A DNA stretch of 64,000 nucleotides from Achromobacter pestifer (GTDB lineage Bacteria; Pseudomonadota; Gammaproteobacteria; Burkholderiales; Burkholderiaceae_B). Position 1 is the stretch's first letter; the number at the start of each line of letters is the position of its first letter. The notes beneath the pieces are model-generated. The model ran no database searches, was not told where the DNA came from, and saw only the letters and a program-made list of their open reading frames with translations. Below are positions 46,207-55,474 of the stretch, piece by piece. Position numbers and translations under genes: made by a program. The stretch covers positions 1 to 64,000 of the forward strand of contig NZ_CADIJX010000007.1 in the NCBI RefSeq assembly GCF_902859625.1. The letters are read 5' to 3'.

Positions 46207-47193
46207 ATGCCAGCACTGGATGACACCGATCTTGCCTGCCTGATCGCGTTGCAGGCAGACCCCCGGGCGTCCTGGCGCGAGCTGGGCACGGCAACGGGAA
46301 TTGCCGAACGCACCGTCGCGCGCCGTATTCGGCGCCTGATGGATGCCGATGCGCTGCGCGTCATTGCCGAAGCGGACCCGCTGGCCATGGGCCAGGGCGT
46401 GGTGTTGCACGCCTGGGTGCGTTGCCGGTCGGGCCGGGTGCCGGACGTGGCCGAACAGTTGGCGCGCTTGGACATCAGCCAGTTGGTGGTCACCTTGGCC
46501 GGCACGGCGGACCTGATGGCTGAACTGACGCTGGCGGATGCGGCCGACATGCCGGACGTGGTGACACGGGTGCTGCCATCGATCGACGGGGTGGAGCATG
46601 TGGAGGCGCGGCTGGTGCTGCGGCCATTCCGCCGCGCCGGGCAGTGGCGCATTCAGGCGCAGCCGGACGCCGTGGCCGAAGCGCCAGCGGCATCGCAGCC
46701 AACGCACGGGCAGCCGCCGCTTGCGCTGACGGAACCGGAACAGCGCATGGTGGCCCATTTGATGCGCGATGGGCGGGCGAGCCTTGCCGAACTGGCCGAG
46801 CAGGCCAGCATCAGCGAACCCACCGCGCAGCGTTTGCTGCAACATCTGGTCGAGCGGCGCGCGCTGAGCTTCCGTGTGGAAGTGGAACCGGCACTGGTCG
46901 GTTTTCCGGTGGAGGCCGTGATTTCGGTGCAGGTGCGGCCGCAGGCGGTGGACGCGCTGGCCGCGCATCTGGCGCTGGATCCCAACACGCGATGCCTGTT
47001 CGGCACCAGCGGGGCGTCGCAGCTGTTTTGGCACGTGTTGTGCCGTGACAGCCTGCACTTATGGGATGTGGTGACCCGCCGGCTGGGTGAGCTGGACGGC
47101 GTGCTCAATAGTGAGGTGGGCGTGGTGATGCGCGCGCACAAGCGTTGCGGCATCGTGCGTGCCGGCACGCGCCTGGGGGCGGACGCCGATTAG
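46207..47193 (+). CDS. Lrp/AsnC-family regulator with two HTH-sensor repeats
   Basis: The protein (328 residues from ATG 46207) contains two complete AsnC-like units. The first HTH is LDDTDLACLIALQADPRASW with RTVARRIRRL; its sensor part follows to about residue 150. The second HTH is LTEPEQRMVAHLMRDGRASL with EPTAQRLLQHL. Normal Lrp proteins are about 160 residues with one unit. It is divergent from the MHS transporter and is likely its regulator. AAGGG 9 bases before 46207 favours that start; 46171 is also possible. Confidence 0.82.
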   Translation: MPALDDTDLACLIALQADPRASWRELGTATGIAERTVARRIRRLMDADALRVIAEADPLAMGQGVVLHAWVRCRSGRVPDVAEQLARLDISQLVVTLAGTADLMAELTLADAADMPDVVTRVLPSIDGVEHVEARLVLRPFRRAGQWRIQAQPDAVAEAPAASQPTHGQPPLALTEPEQRMVAHLMRDGRASLAELAEQASISEPTAQRLLQHLVERRALSFRVEVEPALVGFPVEAVISVQVRPQAVDALAAHLALDPNTRCLFGTSGASQLFWHVLCRDSLHLWDVVTRRLGELDGVLNSEVGVVMRAHKRCGIVRAGTRLGADAD

Positions 47194-47206
47194 CCGTCGC
47201 GCGTTC

Positions 47207-47232
47207 CCCGGCGTGCGTTGCCGCACGCCGGG
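47207..47232. terminator. Hairpin between convergent genes
   Basis: A perfect 11-bp stem, CCCGGCGTGCG and CGCACGCCGGG, surrounds a TTGC loop, with GCGTTCC repeated on both sides. No T run follows, so it is a weak or factor-assisted terminator for the AsnC-like gene and the ABC operon that converge here. Confidence 0.5.
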
Positions 47233-47250
47233 CGTTCCTGCGCCAGGGGC

Positions 47251-49743
47251 TTAGGCGCCCAGGTAGGCGCGAGCCAATGCTCCGTCGCACGCAATCTCTT
47301 GCGCACTGCCTTGCGCCGCCACGCGCCCCGATTCCAATACATACGCGCGGTCGGCCAGCGATAGCGCCAGCGCCGCCATCTGGTCCACCAGCAAGATCGT
47401 CATGGACTCGGCGCGCAGCCGATCCAGCGCGTCGAACAATTCGTCGATGATCTTGGGCGCCAGGCCCAGCGACGGTTCGTCCAACAGCAGGATCACCGGC
47501 TTGGACATCAGACCGCGCGCAATCGCCAGCATCTGCTGTTCACCGCCGGACAAGAGGCCGGCGCGCTGATGCAGGCGTTCGCGCAGACGCGGAAACCGGG
47601 TCAGCATCTCTTCGACGCGCGCCTCGCGGTCCTGCGGATGCAGGAAAGCTCCCAGCCGGATGTTGTCCAGCACGCTCAGGCCTGGGAAGACCTGGCGGCC
47701 CTCGGGCACCAGCACCAGGCCGCGTGCCACGATGCGGTCGGCGGCCAGGCCATTCAATTCCATCCCTTGCAGATGCATGCCGCCTTGCGCGGGGCGGTGC
47801 AGTCCTGCCAGCGTGCGCATCAACGTCGACTTGCCTGCGCCGTTGGCGCCCAGCAGCGCCACCATTTCCCCCTGCCGCACTTGCAGATCGATGCCGTGCA
47901 GGACCGGGTTGGCCCCGTAGCCGGTGACCAGATTGCCCACGCCTAGCACTTCCGGCGGGATGGCGGCGCCAGCGGGCCGTTGCCGGGCCGCTGGGGCGCG
48001 GCGGGCGCTGTCGTCGCCCAGATAGGCTTGTCGCACGGCAGGCGATTGCTGGATCTGCGCGGCGTTGCCCTGCGCCAGTTCCCGTCCCGCGTCGATCGCG
48101 ACGATGTGATCGGACACGCCCATCACCAGCGTCATGTCGTGCTCCACCAACAGCACGCCCGCGCCGGCTTCGGCAATGCGCCGCAACAGTTGGGCCAGGC
48201 GCGTCTTGTCTTCGCGCGAGAGCCCGGCGGCGGGTTCGTCCATCAGCAGGATGTCGGCATCGGTGGCCAGCGCTCGCGCGATTTCGACCAGCCGCCGATC
48301 CACGTGCGGCAGGTCGGCGGCGGGCACGTCCAAGGCGCCCTCGTAACCGCAGAATGCCAACAGCGCGCGCGCCCGTTCACGCACGTCGGGCGCCAGGTAG
48401 CGGCGCGACGCCAGCAGTCCGCCCAGCCGGCCGCGCACCATGCCTAGCGCCACATTGTCTTCAACGCTCAGGGTGTCGAACAGTTGCGAGGTCTGGTAGG
48501 TGCGGGCGATGCCACTGCGTGCCACGCGGTAGGCGGGTAACGCCGCCAGCGGTGCGTCACCCAGCGCCACGGCGCCGCTGGTCGGCTGGTAGTAGCCACT
48601 GAGCATGTTGATGACGGTGGACTTGCCCGCGCCGTTGGGCCCGATCAGTGCCGTGACCGCAGCAGGCGGCACGGTGAAGGACACGGATCGCACGGCGCGC
48701 ACGCCGCCGAATGTCATGGTCAGCGCGTTGGCGTGCAGAATGCGCCGGGGGCGTCCGCTGGCAGGCATCGCGCCGCCCTGGCGCGGCGTCAGGGCGTGGC
48801 TCGCCGCGTTGCGTCGCCAACGCGACAGCAGTCCAGCCACGCCATCCGGCGCTGCCCACAACACGACCAGCAGGAAAGCGCCAAAGAACAGCAGGCGATA
48901 TTCCTCCAGGCTGGACAGCATTTCCGGCAGCAGCCCGACCACGACGGCGCCCAGCAAGGGGCCGGCCAACGACCCCGCACCGCCCAGCGTCACGGCCAGC
49001 ACGAACAGAATGGACTGCATGAAGTTGAAGTTGTGCGGCGTGATCATGCCGGTCTGCGGCGCATAGAGTCCGCCCGCCAGGCCCACCACCGCCGCTGACA
49101 CCATGAACGCCATGGCTTTGACCGCCAGTGGGTTGATGCCGATGGATTCGCTGGCGGTTTCGCTGTCTTTCACCGCGCGCATCGCCGCGCCCCAGGTGCC
49201 GCGTGACAGCAATGCGTAGGCGGCCAGCGCCACGAACACCGCGACGATGGCCAGCATGGCGACGCCACGGTCTCCGCCCACGCTGCCCAGCGCGGGCTGA
49301 GCGATGCCCATCAGTCCGTTCTGCCCACCCGTGATGTCGCCGCCTTCGATCAGCGCATGTTCCACGATGAAGCCGAAGGCGATGGTGATCATCGCCAGAT
49401 AAGGGCCTTTCACGCGCAGCGCGGGCAGCGCCAGCAACAGGCCGAATGCGGCGGCCACGAGTGCTGCCGCTGGCCACGCGAGCCAGAAACTCCATCCAGC
49501 CTGACCGGTCAGGACGGCGACGGTGTAGGCGCCGATGGCATAGAAGCCCGCGTGGCCGAACGACATCTGCCCGGTCAGCCCCAGCAGCACGTTCAGGCCG
49601 ATGCCGGCCAGCGCCAGCAGCGCCACATTGCCCAGCACGAACACGTAGTAGCCATTGACGGTGGCGGCCAAGGCCAGGCCGGCGATGGCCAACAGGACGT
49701 AGAGCGCCAGCGGAAGCCAGCGCGATGCAAGGTGTTTATTCAT
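47251..49743 (-). CDS. Fused LivM-LivG-LivF: permease plus two ATPases in one chain
   Basis: The 830-residue chain contains a LivM-type permease (about 1-310, with GLTGQMSFGHAGFYAIGAYT), a LivG-type ATPase (about 335-580) and a LivF-type ATPase (about 598-830). ATPase 1 has Walker A GPNGAGKS (368-375) and Walker B ILLMDEP (498-504), but its signature reads LPHVDRR (478-484) rather than an LSGGQ-like motif. ATPase 2 has GANGAGKS (632-639), LSGGE (731-735) and LLLDEP (752-757). These parts are normally separate proteins. The frame is open throughout, so this is a real fusion unless a sequencing error joined them. Partners LivH and the binding protein lie upstream. Confidence 0.92.
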   Translation of the reverse strand: MNKHLASRWLPLALYVLLAIAGLALAATVNGYYVFVLGNVALLALAGIGLNVLLGLTGQMSFGHAGFYAIGAYTVAVLTGQAGWSFWLAWPAAALVAAAFGLLLALPALRVKGPYLAMITIAFGFIVEHALIEGGDITGGQNGLMGIAQPALGSVGGDRGVAMLAIVAVFVALAAYALLSRGTWGAAMRAVKDSETASESIGINPLAVKAMAFMVSAAVVGLAGGLYAPQTGMITPHNFNFMQSILFVLAVTLGGAGSLAGPLLGAVVVGLLPEMLSSLEEYRLLFFGAFLLVVLWAAPDGVAGLLSRWRRNAASHALTPRQGGAMPASGRPRRILHANALTMTFGGVRAVRSVSFTVPPAAVTALIGPNGAGKSTVINMLSGYYQPTSGAVALGDAPLAALPAYRVARSGIARTYQTSQLFDTLSVEDNVALGMVRGRLGGLLASRRYLAPDVRERARALLAFCGYEGALDVPAADLPHVDRRLVEIARALATDADILLMDEPAAGLSREDKTRLAQLLRRIAEAGAGVLLVEHDMTLVMGVSDHIVAIDAGRELAQGNAAQIQQSPAVRQAYLGDDSARRAPAARQRPAGAAIPPEVLGVGNLVTGYGANPVLHGIDLQVRQGEMVALLGANGAGKSTLMRTLAGLHRPAQGGMHLQGMELNGLAADRIVARGLVLVPEGRQVFPGLSVLDNIRLGAFLHPQDREARVEEMLTRFPRLRERLHQRAGLLSGGEQQMLAIARGLMSKPVILLLDEPSLGLAPKIIDELFDALDRLRAESMTILLVDQMAALALSLADRAYVLESGRVAAQGSAQEIACDGALARAYLGA

Positions 49744-50621
49744 CAGACCTTCCTGACATCGGCGCGTCCGAACAGTCCGTTGGGACGCACGGCCAACATG
49801 ACGATCACCAGCGTGAAGCTGATGATCTGGGTGTATCCCGAGCCCAGGGCCACGGTGATCAGCGCTTCGACCACGCCGAACAGCAGGCCCGCGATCATCA
49901 CGCCCCAGGCGCTGGTGATGCCGCCCAGGATCGCGACCACGAAGGCTTTCAGGCCAAAGAGCGTGCCCATGTCGGCCTGCACGTTGAACAGCGGGGCGAC
50001 CAGTGCGCCCGCCACGCCGGCAAACAGCGTGGATACGGCAAACGCGGCCATGATGGCGCGGCGCACGGGGATGCCCATCAGCCGCGCCGCGCTGGGGTTC
50101 TGCACCACCGCCAGCAACGCCACGCCCCAGCGCGTGCGGCGCGACAAGGTGTGCAGCGCCGCCGCCAGCACCAGCCCGACCAGCGGGATCAGCAGTTGCA
50201 GCGGATAGATGCCCAGGCCCAGGCCGCCGATCTCAAGCGGCGTCTGCGCCAGGGGGGAGGGCAGGCTGCGTGGCTCTTTGCCGAAGGTGAACATCACGAT
50301 GTTGTCCAGCACGATGCCCAGCGCCACCGTGGACATCAGCCAGGCGTTAGAGCCGCGGCTGGCGAACGGCCGCACGGCCAGCCGCTCAACCACCAGGCCA
50401 TACAGCGCGCACAAGGCCAAGGCCGCGAGCAAGGCGGGCGCCAGCGGCCAGCCCAGCGTCTGTGCGAACGTGAAGGTCAGCACGGCGCCCAGCATCATGG
50501 AACTGCCCTGGGCGAAGTTCACCGTGCCGGACACGGCGTAGGTCAGATAAAAGCCCAGGGCCATCAGTCCGTACATGCTTCCCAGACCCAGGCCGCTGAC
50601 AATCGCGGACATCAACAACAT
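49743..50621 (-). CDS. livH: Branched-chain-amino-acid-type ABC permease LivH
   Basis: The 292-residue protein has about eight TM helices with family features GSMYGLMALGFYLTYAVSGTVNFAQGSSMMLGA near the N-terminus and GITSAWGVMIAGLLFGVVEAL near the C-terminus. Its stop shares one base with the start of the fused permease-ATPase. Substrates of this family include amino acids, urea, amides and aromatic acids, so the name reflects family and not substrate. Confidence 0.92.
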   Translation of the reverse strand: MLLMSAIVSGLGLGSMYGLMALGFYLTYAVSGTVNFAQGSSMMLGAVLTFTFAQTLGWPLAPALLAALALCALYGLVVERLAVRPFASRGSNAWLMSTVALGIVLDNIVMFTFGKEPRSLPSPLAQTPLEIGGLGLGIYPLQLLIPLVGLVLAAALHTLSRRTRWGVALLAVVQNPSAARLMGIPVRRAIMAAFAVSTLFAGVAGALVAPLFNVQADMGTLFGLKAFVVAILGGITSAWGVMIAGLLFGVVEALITVALGSGYTQIISFTLVIVMLAVRPNGLFGRADVRKV

Positions 50622-50648
50622 GCGCGTCTCCCGCGTGAGGCCATCGGT

Positions 50649-51839
50649 TTACTGCGCGCTCTTGACGGGCAGGATGCGGTTGTCGATGAACTGCGTCCAC
50701 ACGTAGTCGTCCTCGCGCAGCGCATCGTGCGAGGCCGGCGTGAAGGGCTGCTCGTAAGTCTTGATCAGGCCGTCGTATTTGCCGATCTTGTAGAAGCCCT
50801 GGCGCACCGCGTCGCCATCGGTCGAGCCGGCCGCCGCGATGGCCAGCGCGGCCAGTTGCATGCCGTCGTAGGCGTTGGCCACGCCCACGGCAGGCGTGAT
50901 GTCCTGCGGGCCCTTGATGTCGGAATACTTGGTCTTCAACGCCTGCATCACCTTGTCGCCTACCGGCCCCTGCTTGCCGAAGAAGCTGTACGTCTGCACG
51001 AAGTGCACGTTCTTGGCATTGGGACCGGCCAACTCGGTGAAGCGGCCGCCCGCCGGACCCCAGTGCGACACGATTGGCACTTTCCAGCCCATGCGGTCCA
51101 GCGATTTGACGACCTGCGCTGACGGGCCGACGTTGCCGACCAGGAACAGGGTGTCCGCGCCTGCGGCCTTCAAGCGGCTGAGCTGCGGCACCACGTCCAG
51201 ATCGTTGGGCTGGAATTTCTCGATGCCGGCAGGCGTGACCTTGGCCGCGACCAAGGCGGCGTTCAGCCCTTTCTCGTTGGATTCGCCCCAGGGATTGTTC
51301 ACCAGGATCATGCCCGGCTTGGCGCTCTGGAACGTCTTTTGCGCGTACTGGACCATCGCGCTGTCCACGATCTCGTCCATGGCCGACACGCGGAACACGA
51401 AGTTCGGATTTCCCTTGTTCTGGGTGATGGCCGTGCCGGCGGCCCACGGGCCCATGAACGGCACTTTTTCCTGGTTCACGATGGGGACGATGGCCATCGA
51501 GACCGGCGTGTCCAGGCCGCCGAACAGCACGGCCACTTTTTCCTTGAAGATCAGTTCGCGCGCCGCGGCCATGCCTTTGGCGGGGTTGCCTTCGTCATCG
51601 CGCCGCACCAGCACGATCTGGCGGCCGCCCAACAGGCCGCCGCGGGCGTTGATCTCATCGATGGCAACCGTCATGCCGCGCGTCAGGGCTTCCCCTGCGC
51701 GCGCGGACTCACCGGACAGTGCGGTGATCAGGCCGATCTTGATGGGGTCGGCGGCAAGCGCGGGTTGCAAGGCAAGGCCGGCCGTGAAGAGGGCGGCGGC
51801 GGTGGCGCGAAGCAGAAAGGAACGGCGGGTCGGGACCAT
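50649..51839 (-). CDS. Periplasmic binding protein of the Liv-type ABC importer
   Basis: The 396-residue protein has a twin-arginine-like signal region (PTRRSFLLRATAAALFTAGLALQPALA). The mature part is a type I periplasmic binding protein: IKIGLITALSGESARAGEA, ARGGLLGGRQIVLVRRDDE, LFGGLDTPVS and GPWAAGTAITQNKGNPNFVFR. It captures the substrate for the fused LivMGF and LivH. The ligand is unknown. AGGAG precedes the start, and a strong hairpin lies just upstream. Confidence 0.9.
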   Translation of the reverse strand: MVPTRRSFLLRATAAALFTAGLALQPALAADPIKIGLITALSGESARAGEALTRGMTVAIDEINARGGLLGGRQIVLVRRDDEGNPAKGMAAARELIFKEKVAVLFGGLDTPVSMAIVPIVNQEKVPFMGPWAAGTAITQNKGNPNFVFRVSAMDEIVDSAMVQYAQKTFQSAKPGMILVNNPWGESNEKGLNAALVAAKVTPAGIEKFQPNDLDVVPQLSRLKAAGADTLFLVGNVGPSAQVVKSLDRMGWKVPIVSHWGPAGGRFTELAGPNAKNVHFVQTYSFFGKQGPVGDKVMQALKTKYSDIKGPQDITPAVGVANAYDGMQLAALAIAAAGSTDGDAVRQGFYKIGKYDGLIKTYEQPFTPASHDALREDDYVWTQFIDNRILPVKSAQ

Positions 51840-51863
51840 CGGGCACTCCTGGAAAAGTGGAAC

Positions 51864-51911
51864 GGATCTTGCATGGGGTTAAGGGCTGCTTTGCTTCCCC
51901 ATGCAAGATCC
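51864..51911. promoter_or_regulatory. 15-bp inverted repeat upstream of binding-protein gene
   Basis: GGATCTTGCATGGGG (51864-51878) and its exact complement (51897-51911) flank an 18-base spacer. It begins 25 bases upstream of the binding-protein ATG. It may be an operator for a dimeric regulator or an mRNA hairpin in the 5' leader. Nothing else was recognised in the rest of the 239-base divergent gap, which also serves the deacetylase-like gene. Confidence 0.6.
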
Positions 51912-52078
51912 ATGCCACCTGATCGGATGCGGCCGCAGCAGGCGGCGATGGCCCCGCTACGAGGGCGACGCAGGGGGATGTGGCGGCTTTTGGCGTGGTT
52001 TGTCAGCGTCAAATTCCAGTTTTGTTTCCAAAGAACCAGAAATTTTGTTAACAATCATGCATCAGGATTTGCACCAAA

Positions 52079-53041
52079 ATGAACCCATCCTTGCTTGCAA
52101 GCACTAATCCGGGGCGCGACGATGCGTCCGCATGGACGCCCGCGTCGCTTGCCTGCCATGGCCGCTTCGGCTATCAGCCGATCGCCGGGCGGGGCGATTA
52201 CGTGTGGCCGAATGGCGCGCGCCTGGCCGTGTACCTGGGCTTCAATATCGAGCACTTTGCGTTTGGCGAGGGGCTGGGTGCCGAACTGGGCCCGGCGTCG
52301 CCCCATCCCGATGTGCTGAACTACGCCTGGCGTGAGTACGGCAACCGCGTGGGCGCATGGCGCTGCTTGGAATTGTTCGATGAACTGCGCCTGCCCGCTG
52401 GTGTGCTGATCAATACCGCGCTGTATGCGCATTGCCCCGAATTGCTGGACGCTTTCCTGGCGCGCGGCGACGAGCTGATCGGCCACGGCTACAGCAACGC
52501 GCACCGCCAGGGAGGGCTGCCCGAAGCCGAGGAAAGTGCGCTGCTGGCGCATTGCCGCGACCGTATTCAGCAGCATGCCGGTCACGCGCCCGCAGGGTGG
52601 CTGTCGCCATGGATATCCGAAAGTCGCGCCACCCCTGACCTGTTGGCCGAAGCGGGCTACCGCTACACGCTGAACTGGTGCCATGACGATCAGCCCATGC
52701 GGATGCGAACTCGTGCGGGTGATCTCTGGGCCATCCCATACCCGCAGGAGCTCAACGACATTCCGATGATCATGGGACGCAAGATGGATGCACGCGATTT
52801 TGCCGATATGATCCTTGATCAGTTTGAGGAAATGCGCATGCAGGCCTGTCGCCAGCCGCTAGTCATGGGCATTGCGCTGCATCCCTATATCGTCGGGCAG
52901 CCTTATCGGTTGCGGCACCTGCGCCGGGCGCTGGCGCCGTTGGCCGCCGCGCGTGACCGGGGCGAGATCTGGTTCACCACGCCGGGCGAGATCTGCCGCC
53001 ATGTGGACGGCCTGCCGCCCGGCGTGATTGCCTCCCTCTGA
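52079..53041 (+). CDS. Polysaccharide-deacetylase-family (NodB-like) hydrolase
   Basis: The 320-residue protein has the shape of PuuE/allantoinase-like members of the family: VWPNGARLAVYLGFNIEHFAFG, REYGNRVGAWRCLELFDELRLPAGVLIN, ELIGHGYSNAHR and the C-terminal MGIALHPYIVGQPYRL. There is no signal peptide, so it is cytoplasmic and is unlikely to act on a cell-wall polymer; members of this subgroup hydrolyse cyclic amides. The first conserved metal Asp appears as Asn in GFNIEHF, as in other members of this subgroup. It probably belongs with the divergent Liv importer. Confidence 0.8.
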   Translation: MNPSLLASTNPGRDDASAWTPASLACHGRFGYQPIAGRGDYVWPNGARLAVYLGFNIEHFAFGEGLGAELGPASPHPDVLNYAWREYGNRVGAWRCLELFDELRLPAGVLINTALYAHCPELLDAFLARGDELIGHGYSNAHRQGGLPEAEESALLAHCRDRIQQHAGHAPAGWLSPWISESRATPDLLAEAGYRYTLNWCHDDQPMRMRTRAGDLWAIPYPQELNDIPMIMGRKMDARDFADMILDQFEEMRMQACRQPLVMGIALHPYIVGQPYRLRHLRRALAPLAAARDRGEIWFTTPGEICRHVDGLPPGVIASL

Positions 53042-53088
53042 GTTTTCAACGCTTTTCCGATCCACCCGCCCGCTGAACCGAGCCTTGC

Positions 53089-53862
53089 ATGCCGACCCGT
53101 AGCCCCGCCAAACCCCGCGCCAAGTCCGCCTCTCGGAACATTGCCATTGAGTCCGCCGCCGCGGACGCCGTTGGCCATGCCGATGCAACCCCTGACAGCG
53201 ACATGGAACGCCGCATCTGCGACGCGGTGTATGAAAGCGTGATGAGCCAACGGCTGACGCCCGGCACCAAGCTGCCCGAAGCCGCGATCTGCGAACTCTT
53301 CGGCGTGTCGCGTTCGGTGGCGCGCAAGGCTTTGCAGCGGCTGGCGCACGAACACGTGGTGGACCTGCACCACAACCGTGGAGCGGTGGTGGCAGAACCC
53401 ACGCCCGAAGACACGCGCCAGATTTTCCAGGCACGTCGCGCTCTGGAAGCTGCGCTGCTGCCATTGGCCGTGGCGCGCGCCAGCAAGGCAGACTATGCGT
53501 CTCTGCGCAAGCAGTTGCGCGACGAACACGCCTTGCTGCACCGGGCCGGCCAGCCCGCGTGGGCACGCCAGGCCAGCGCCTTTCATGTGCGGCTGGGCGA
53601 GCTGTCCGGCAACGCCATCCTGCATGGTTACCTGACGGAGCTGGTGTCGCGGTGTTCGCTCATCGTGGCGCTGTATGAACCGCCGGGCAACGCTGCCTGC
53701 GAGCACGGCGAGCACGTGCTGATCGTGGACCTGATGGAACGCGGCGACGTGGCCGAGGCCGTGAAGATCAATGACAACCACCTTGCGGACCTGGAGCGGC
53801 GCATCAGTCTTGAGCGTCCGCAGCCGGCGCAAACCCTTGCCCAGATGCTGGGATTGGCCTGA
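53089..53862 (+). CDS. GntR-family regulator with FCD domain
   Basis: The 257-residue protein has a variable 35-residue leader, a winged HTH (RICDAVYESVMSQRLTPGTKL then EAAICELFGVSRSVARKALQRL) and a C-terminal FCD helical domain (FQARRALEAALLPLAVARA, FHVRLGELSGNAILHGYL). FCD regulators sense carboxylates and related metabolites. It lies 47 bases after the deacetylase-like gene and 1 base before the flavin-reductase gene, so it is cotranscribed and likely controls this locus. Confidence 0.92.
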   Translation: MPTRSPAKPRAKSASRNIAIESAAADAVGHADATPDSDMERRICDAVYESVMSQRLTPGTKLPEAAICELFGVSRSVARKALQRLAHEHVVDLHHNRGAVVAEPTPEDTRQIFQARRALEAALLPLAVARASKADYASLRKQLRDEHALLHRAGQPAWARQASAFHVRLGELSGNAILHGYLTELVSRCSLIVALYEPPGNAACEHGEHVLIVDLMERGDVAEAVKINDNHLADLERRISLERPQPAQTLAQMLGLA

Positions 53863-53863
53863 C

Positions 53864-54505
53864 ATGGAAATCGATTTCGACGCAATTACCGAATACCAAC
53901 GCTACAAACTGATGGCCAGCCTGATCGTGCCCCGGCCGATCGCGCTGATCACCACCTTGTCCGAAACCGGCGTGGTCAACGCGGCGCCGTTCAGCATGTT
54001 CAACATGCTGGGCGAAGACCCGCCCATCGTCATGGTCAGCATCAACCGCCTGGAGGACGGCGGCTTGAAGGACACGGCGCGCAACATTGCCCGAGACAAG
54101 GAATTCGTGGTGCATCTGACCGACGAAGCCATGGCTGAAAAGATGCACCGCTGCGGCGACCGCTTGGCGGCCGACGTCAGCGAGCTGGCGCACGCGGGCC
54201 TGGACGCCGCGCCCAGCCACCACGTCAAGCCGCCGCGCATCGTGCAGGCGCCGGTCGCGTTTGAGTGCACGCTGTACGAGACCATGGAAACCGCCAGCCG
54301 GCAGATCTTCATCGGCCAAGTACGGTGGCTGCATGCCCGTGACGGACTGATCGACACGGAAACCTGGCGCGTGCGCTTGCAGGACTACTTTCCCGTGGGC
54401 CGCTTCGGCGCAAGCTTCTACGTCACCACGCGCGACCGCTACGCGATTGGCGCGAGCGACGCGCCGTCAGGCACGGCGGCCAGCACGGCGATCGACGAGA
54501 TCTGA
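53864..54505 (+). CDS. Flavin reductase-like FMN-binding protein
   Basis: The 213-residue protein has the flavin-reductase split-barrel features: YKLMASLIVPRPIALITTLSETGVVNAAPFSMFNMLGEDPP, followed by VSINRL and DTARNIARDKEFVVHL. It binds FMN and may supply reduced flavin to an oxygenase or act as a reductase on its own. ATG at 53864 follows the gntR stop directly. No monooxygenase is adjacent. Confidence 0.87.
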   Translation: MEIDFDAITEYQRYKLMASLIVPRPIALITTLSETGVVNAAPFSMFNMLGEDPPIVMVSINRLEDGGLKDTARNIARDKEFVVHLTDEAMAEKMHRCGDRLAADVSELAHAGLDAAPSHHVKPPRIVQAPVAFECTLYETMETASRQIFIGQVRWLHARDGLIDTETWRVRLQDYFPVGRFGASFYVTTRDRYAIGASDAPSGTAASTAIDEI

Positions 54506-54521
54506 GGCGGGACGCAGCGCA

Positions 54522-55445
54522 TCACCACACCGCGTCCTGCCCGCCTGGCGCGCGGACATGACGGGCAAAGCGCTGCGACAGAAACTCCACGAAGGCCACG
54601 GTCTTGGCGGGCAGGTTCAGGCGTTCCGGGTACAGCGCGTGGATGTCGGCGGCGGGGGTGCGCCAGTCCGCCAGCACTTCGCGCAGGCGGCCGGCGCGCA
54701 GGTAGGCGGCGGTCTCCCATTCAGAGCGCATGACGATGCCGTGGCCGTCCAGCGCCCATTCCAGTGCGCTCTGCCCGTCGTTTGAGCTGACCGGGCCGCG
54801 CACTTTCACGGTCTCGGCGCGTTGGCCGGATTCCAAGCGCCAGGTGCCGTAGGCGACGTCATTTTCGCGGACCACAATGCACCGATGGCGCTGCAAATCC
54901 CCTGGGGTGCGCGGTTCGCCATAGGTGTCCAGATAGCGGGGCGACGCGCAAAGCAGCCGCCGGTTGGACGCGATCTTGCGAGCGGTCAGCCGGGCGTCGG
55001 GCAGATCGCCGAAACGAACGGCCACATCGAAGCCTTCCTCGATCAGGTTCAGCGGCCGATCCGTCAGCCGCATCTGCACTTCCACTTCCGGGTACTGGCG
55101 CGCGAAGTCCGACACGGCGGGGACGATGTGGGCGCGGCCGAAACCGAACGTGGCATTCAGCCGCAGCAGGCCCTGGGGTTGAGCGCGGGCACTAGAGACC
55201 GAACGTTCCAGCGCTTCAAGGTCAGCCAGGATGCGGCCGCCTTCCGCCAGATACAGTTCACCTTCCTGCGTGACGCTGACCCGGCGTGTAGTGCGGTTCA
55301 GCAAGCGCACGCCCAGCCGTTGCTCCAGCCGGGCCAGCCGCGCGCTGATGGCGGGTGGCGTCAGGCCCAGTTCGCGGGCGGTGGCGGACAGGTTGCCGTG
55401 CTTGACCACCAGCGAGAAGAAGGCGAGATCGGAAAGCGCGTCCAT
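54522..55445 (-). CDS. LysR-family transcriptional regulator
   Basis: The 307-residue protein has the N-terminal winged HTH (LAFFSLVVKHGNLSATARELGLTPPAISARLARLEQRLGVRLLNRTTRRVSVT) and a LysR substrate-binding domain in which LIEEGFDVAVRFGDLPDARLTARKI marks the CrgA/DsdC-like subgroup. It is divergent from the Bug/LeuCD operon, with a perfect inverted repeat between the two, so it most likely controls that operon and itself. Confidence 0.93.
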   Translation of the reverse strand: MDALSDLAFFSLVVKHGNLSATARELGLTPPAISARLARLEQRLGVRLLNRTTRRVSVTQEGELYLAEGGRILADLEALERSVSSARAQPQGLLRLNATFGFGRAHIVPAVSDFARQYPEVEVQMRLTDRPLNLIEEGFDVAVRFGDLPDARLTARKIASNRRLLCASPRYLDTYGEPRTPGDLQRHRCIVVRENDVAYGTWRLESGQRAETVKVRGPVSSNDGQSALEWALDGHGIVMRSEWETAAYLRAGRLREVLADWRTPAADIHALYPERLNLPAKTVAFVEFLSQRFARHVRAPGGQDAVW

Positions 55446-55474
55446 GGTTCGGCCTGCTGAGGTTATTTATAAAT

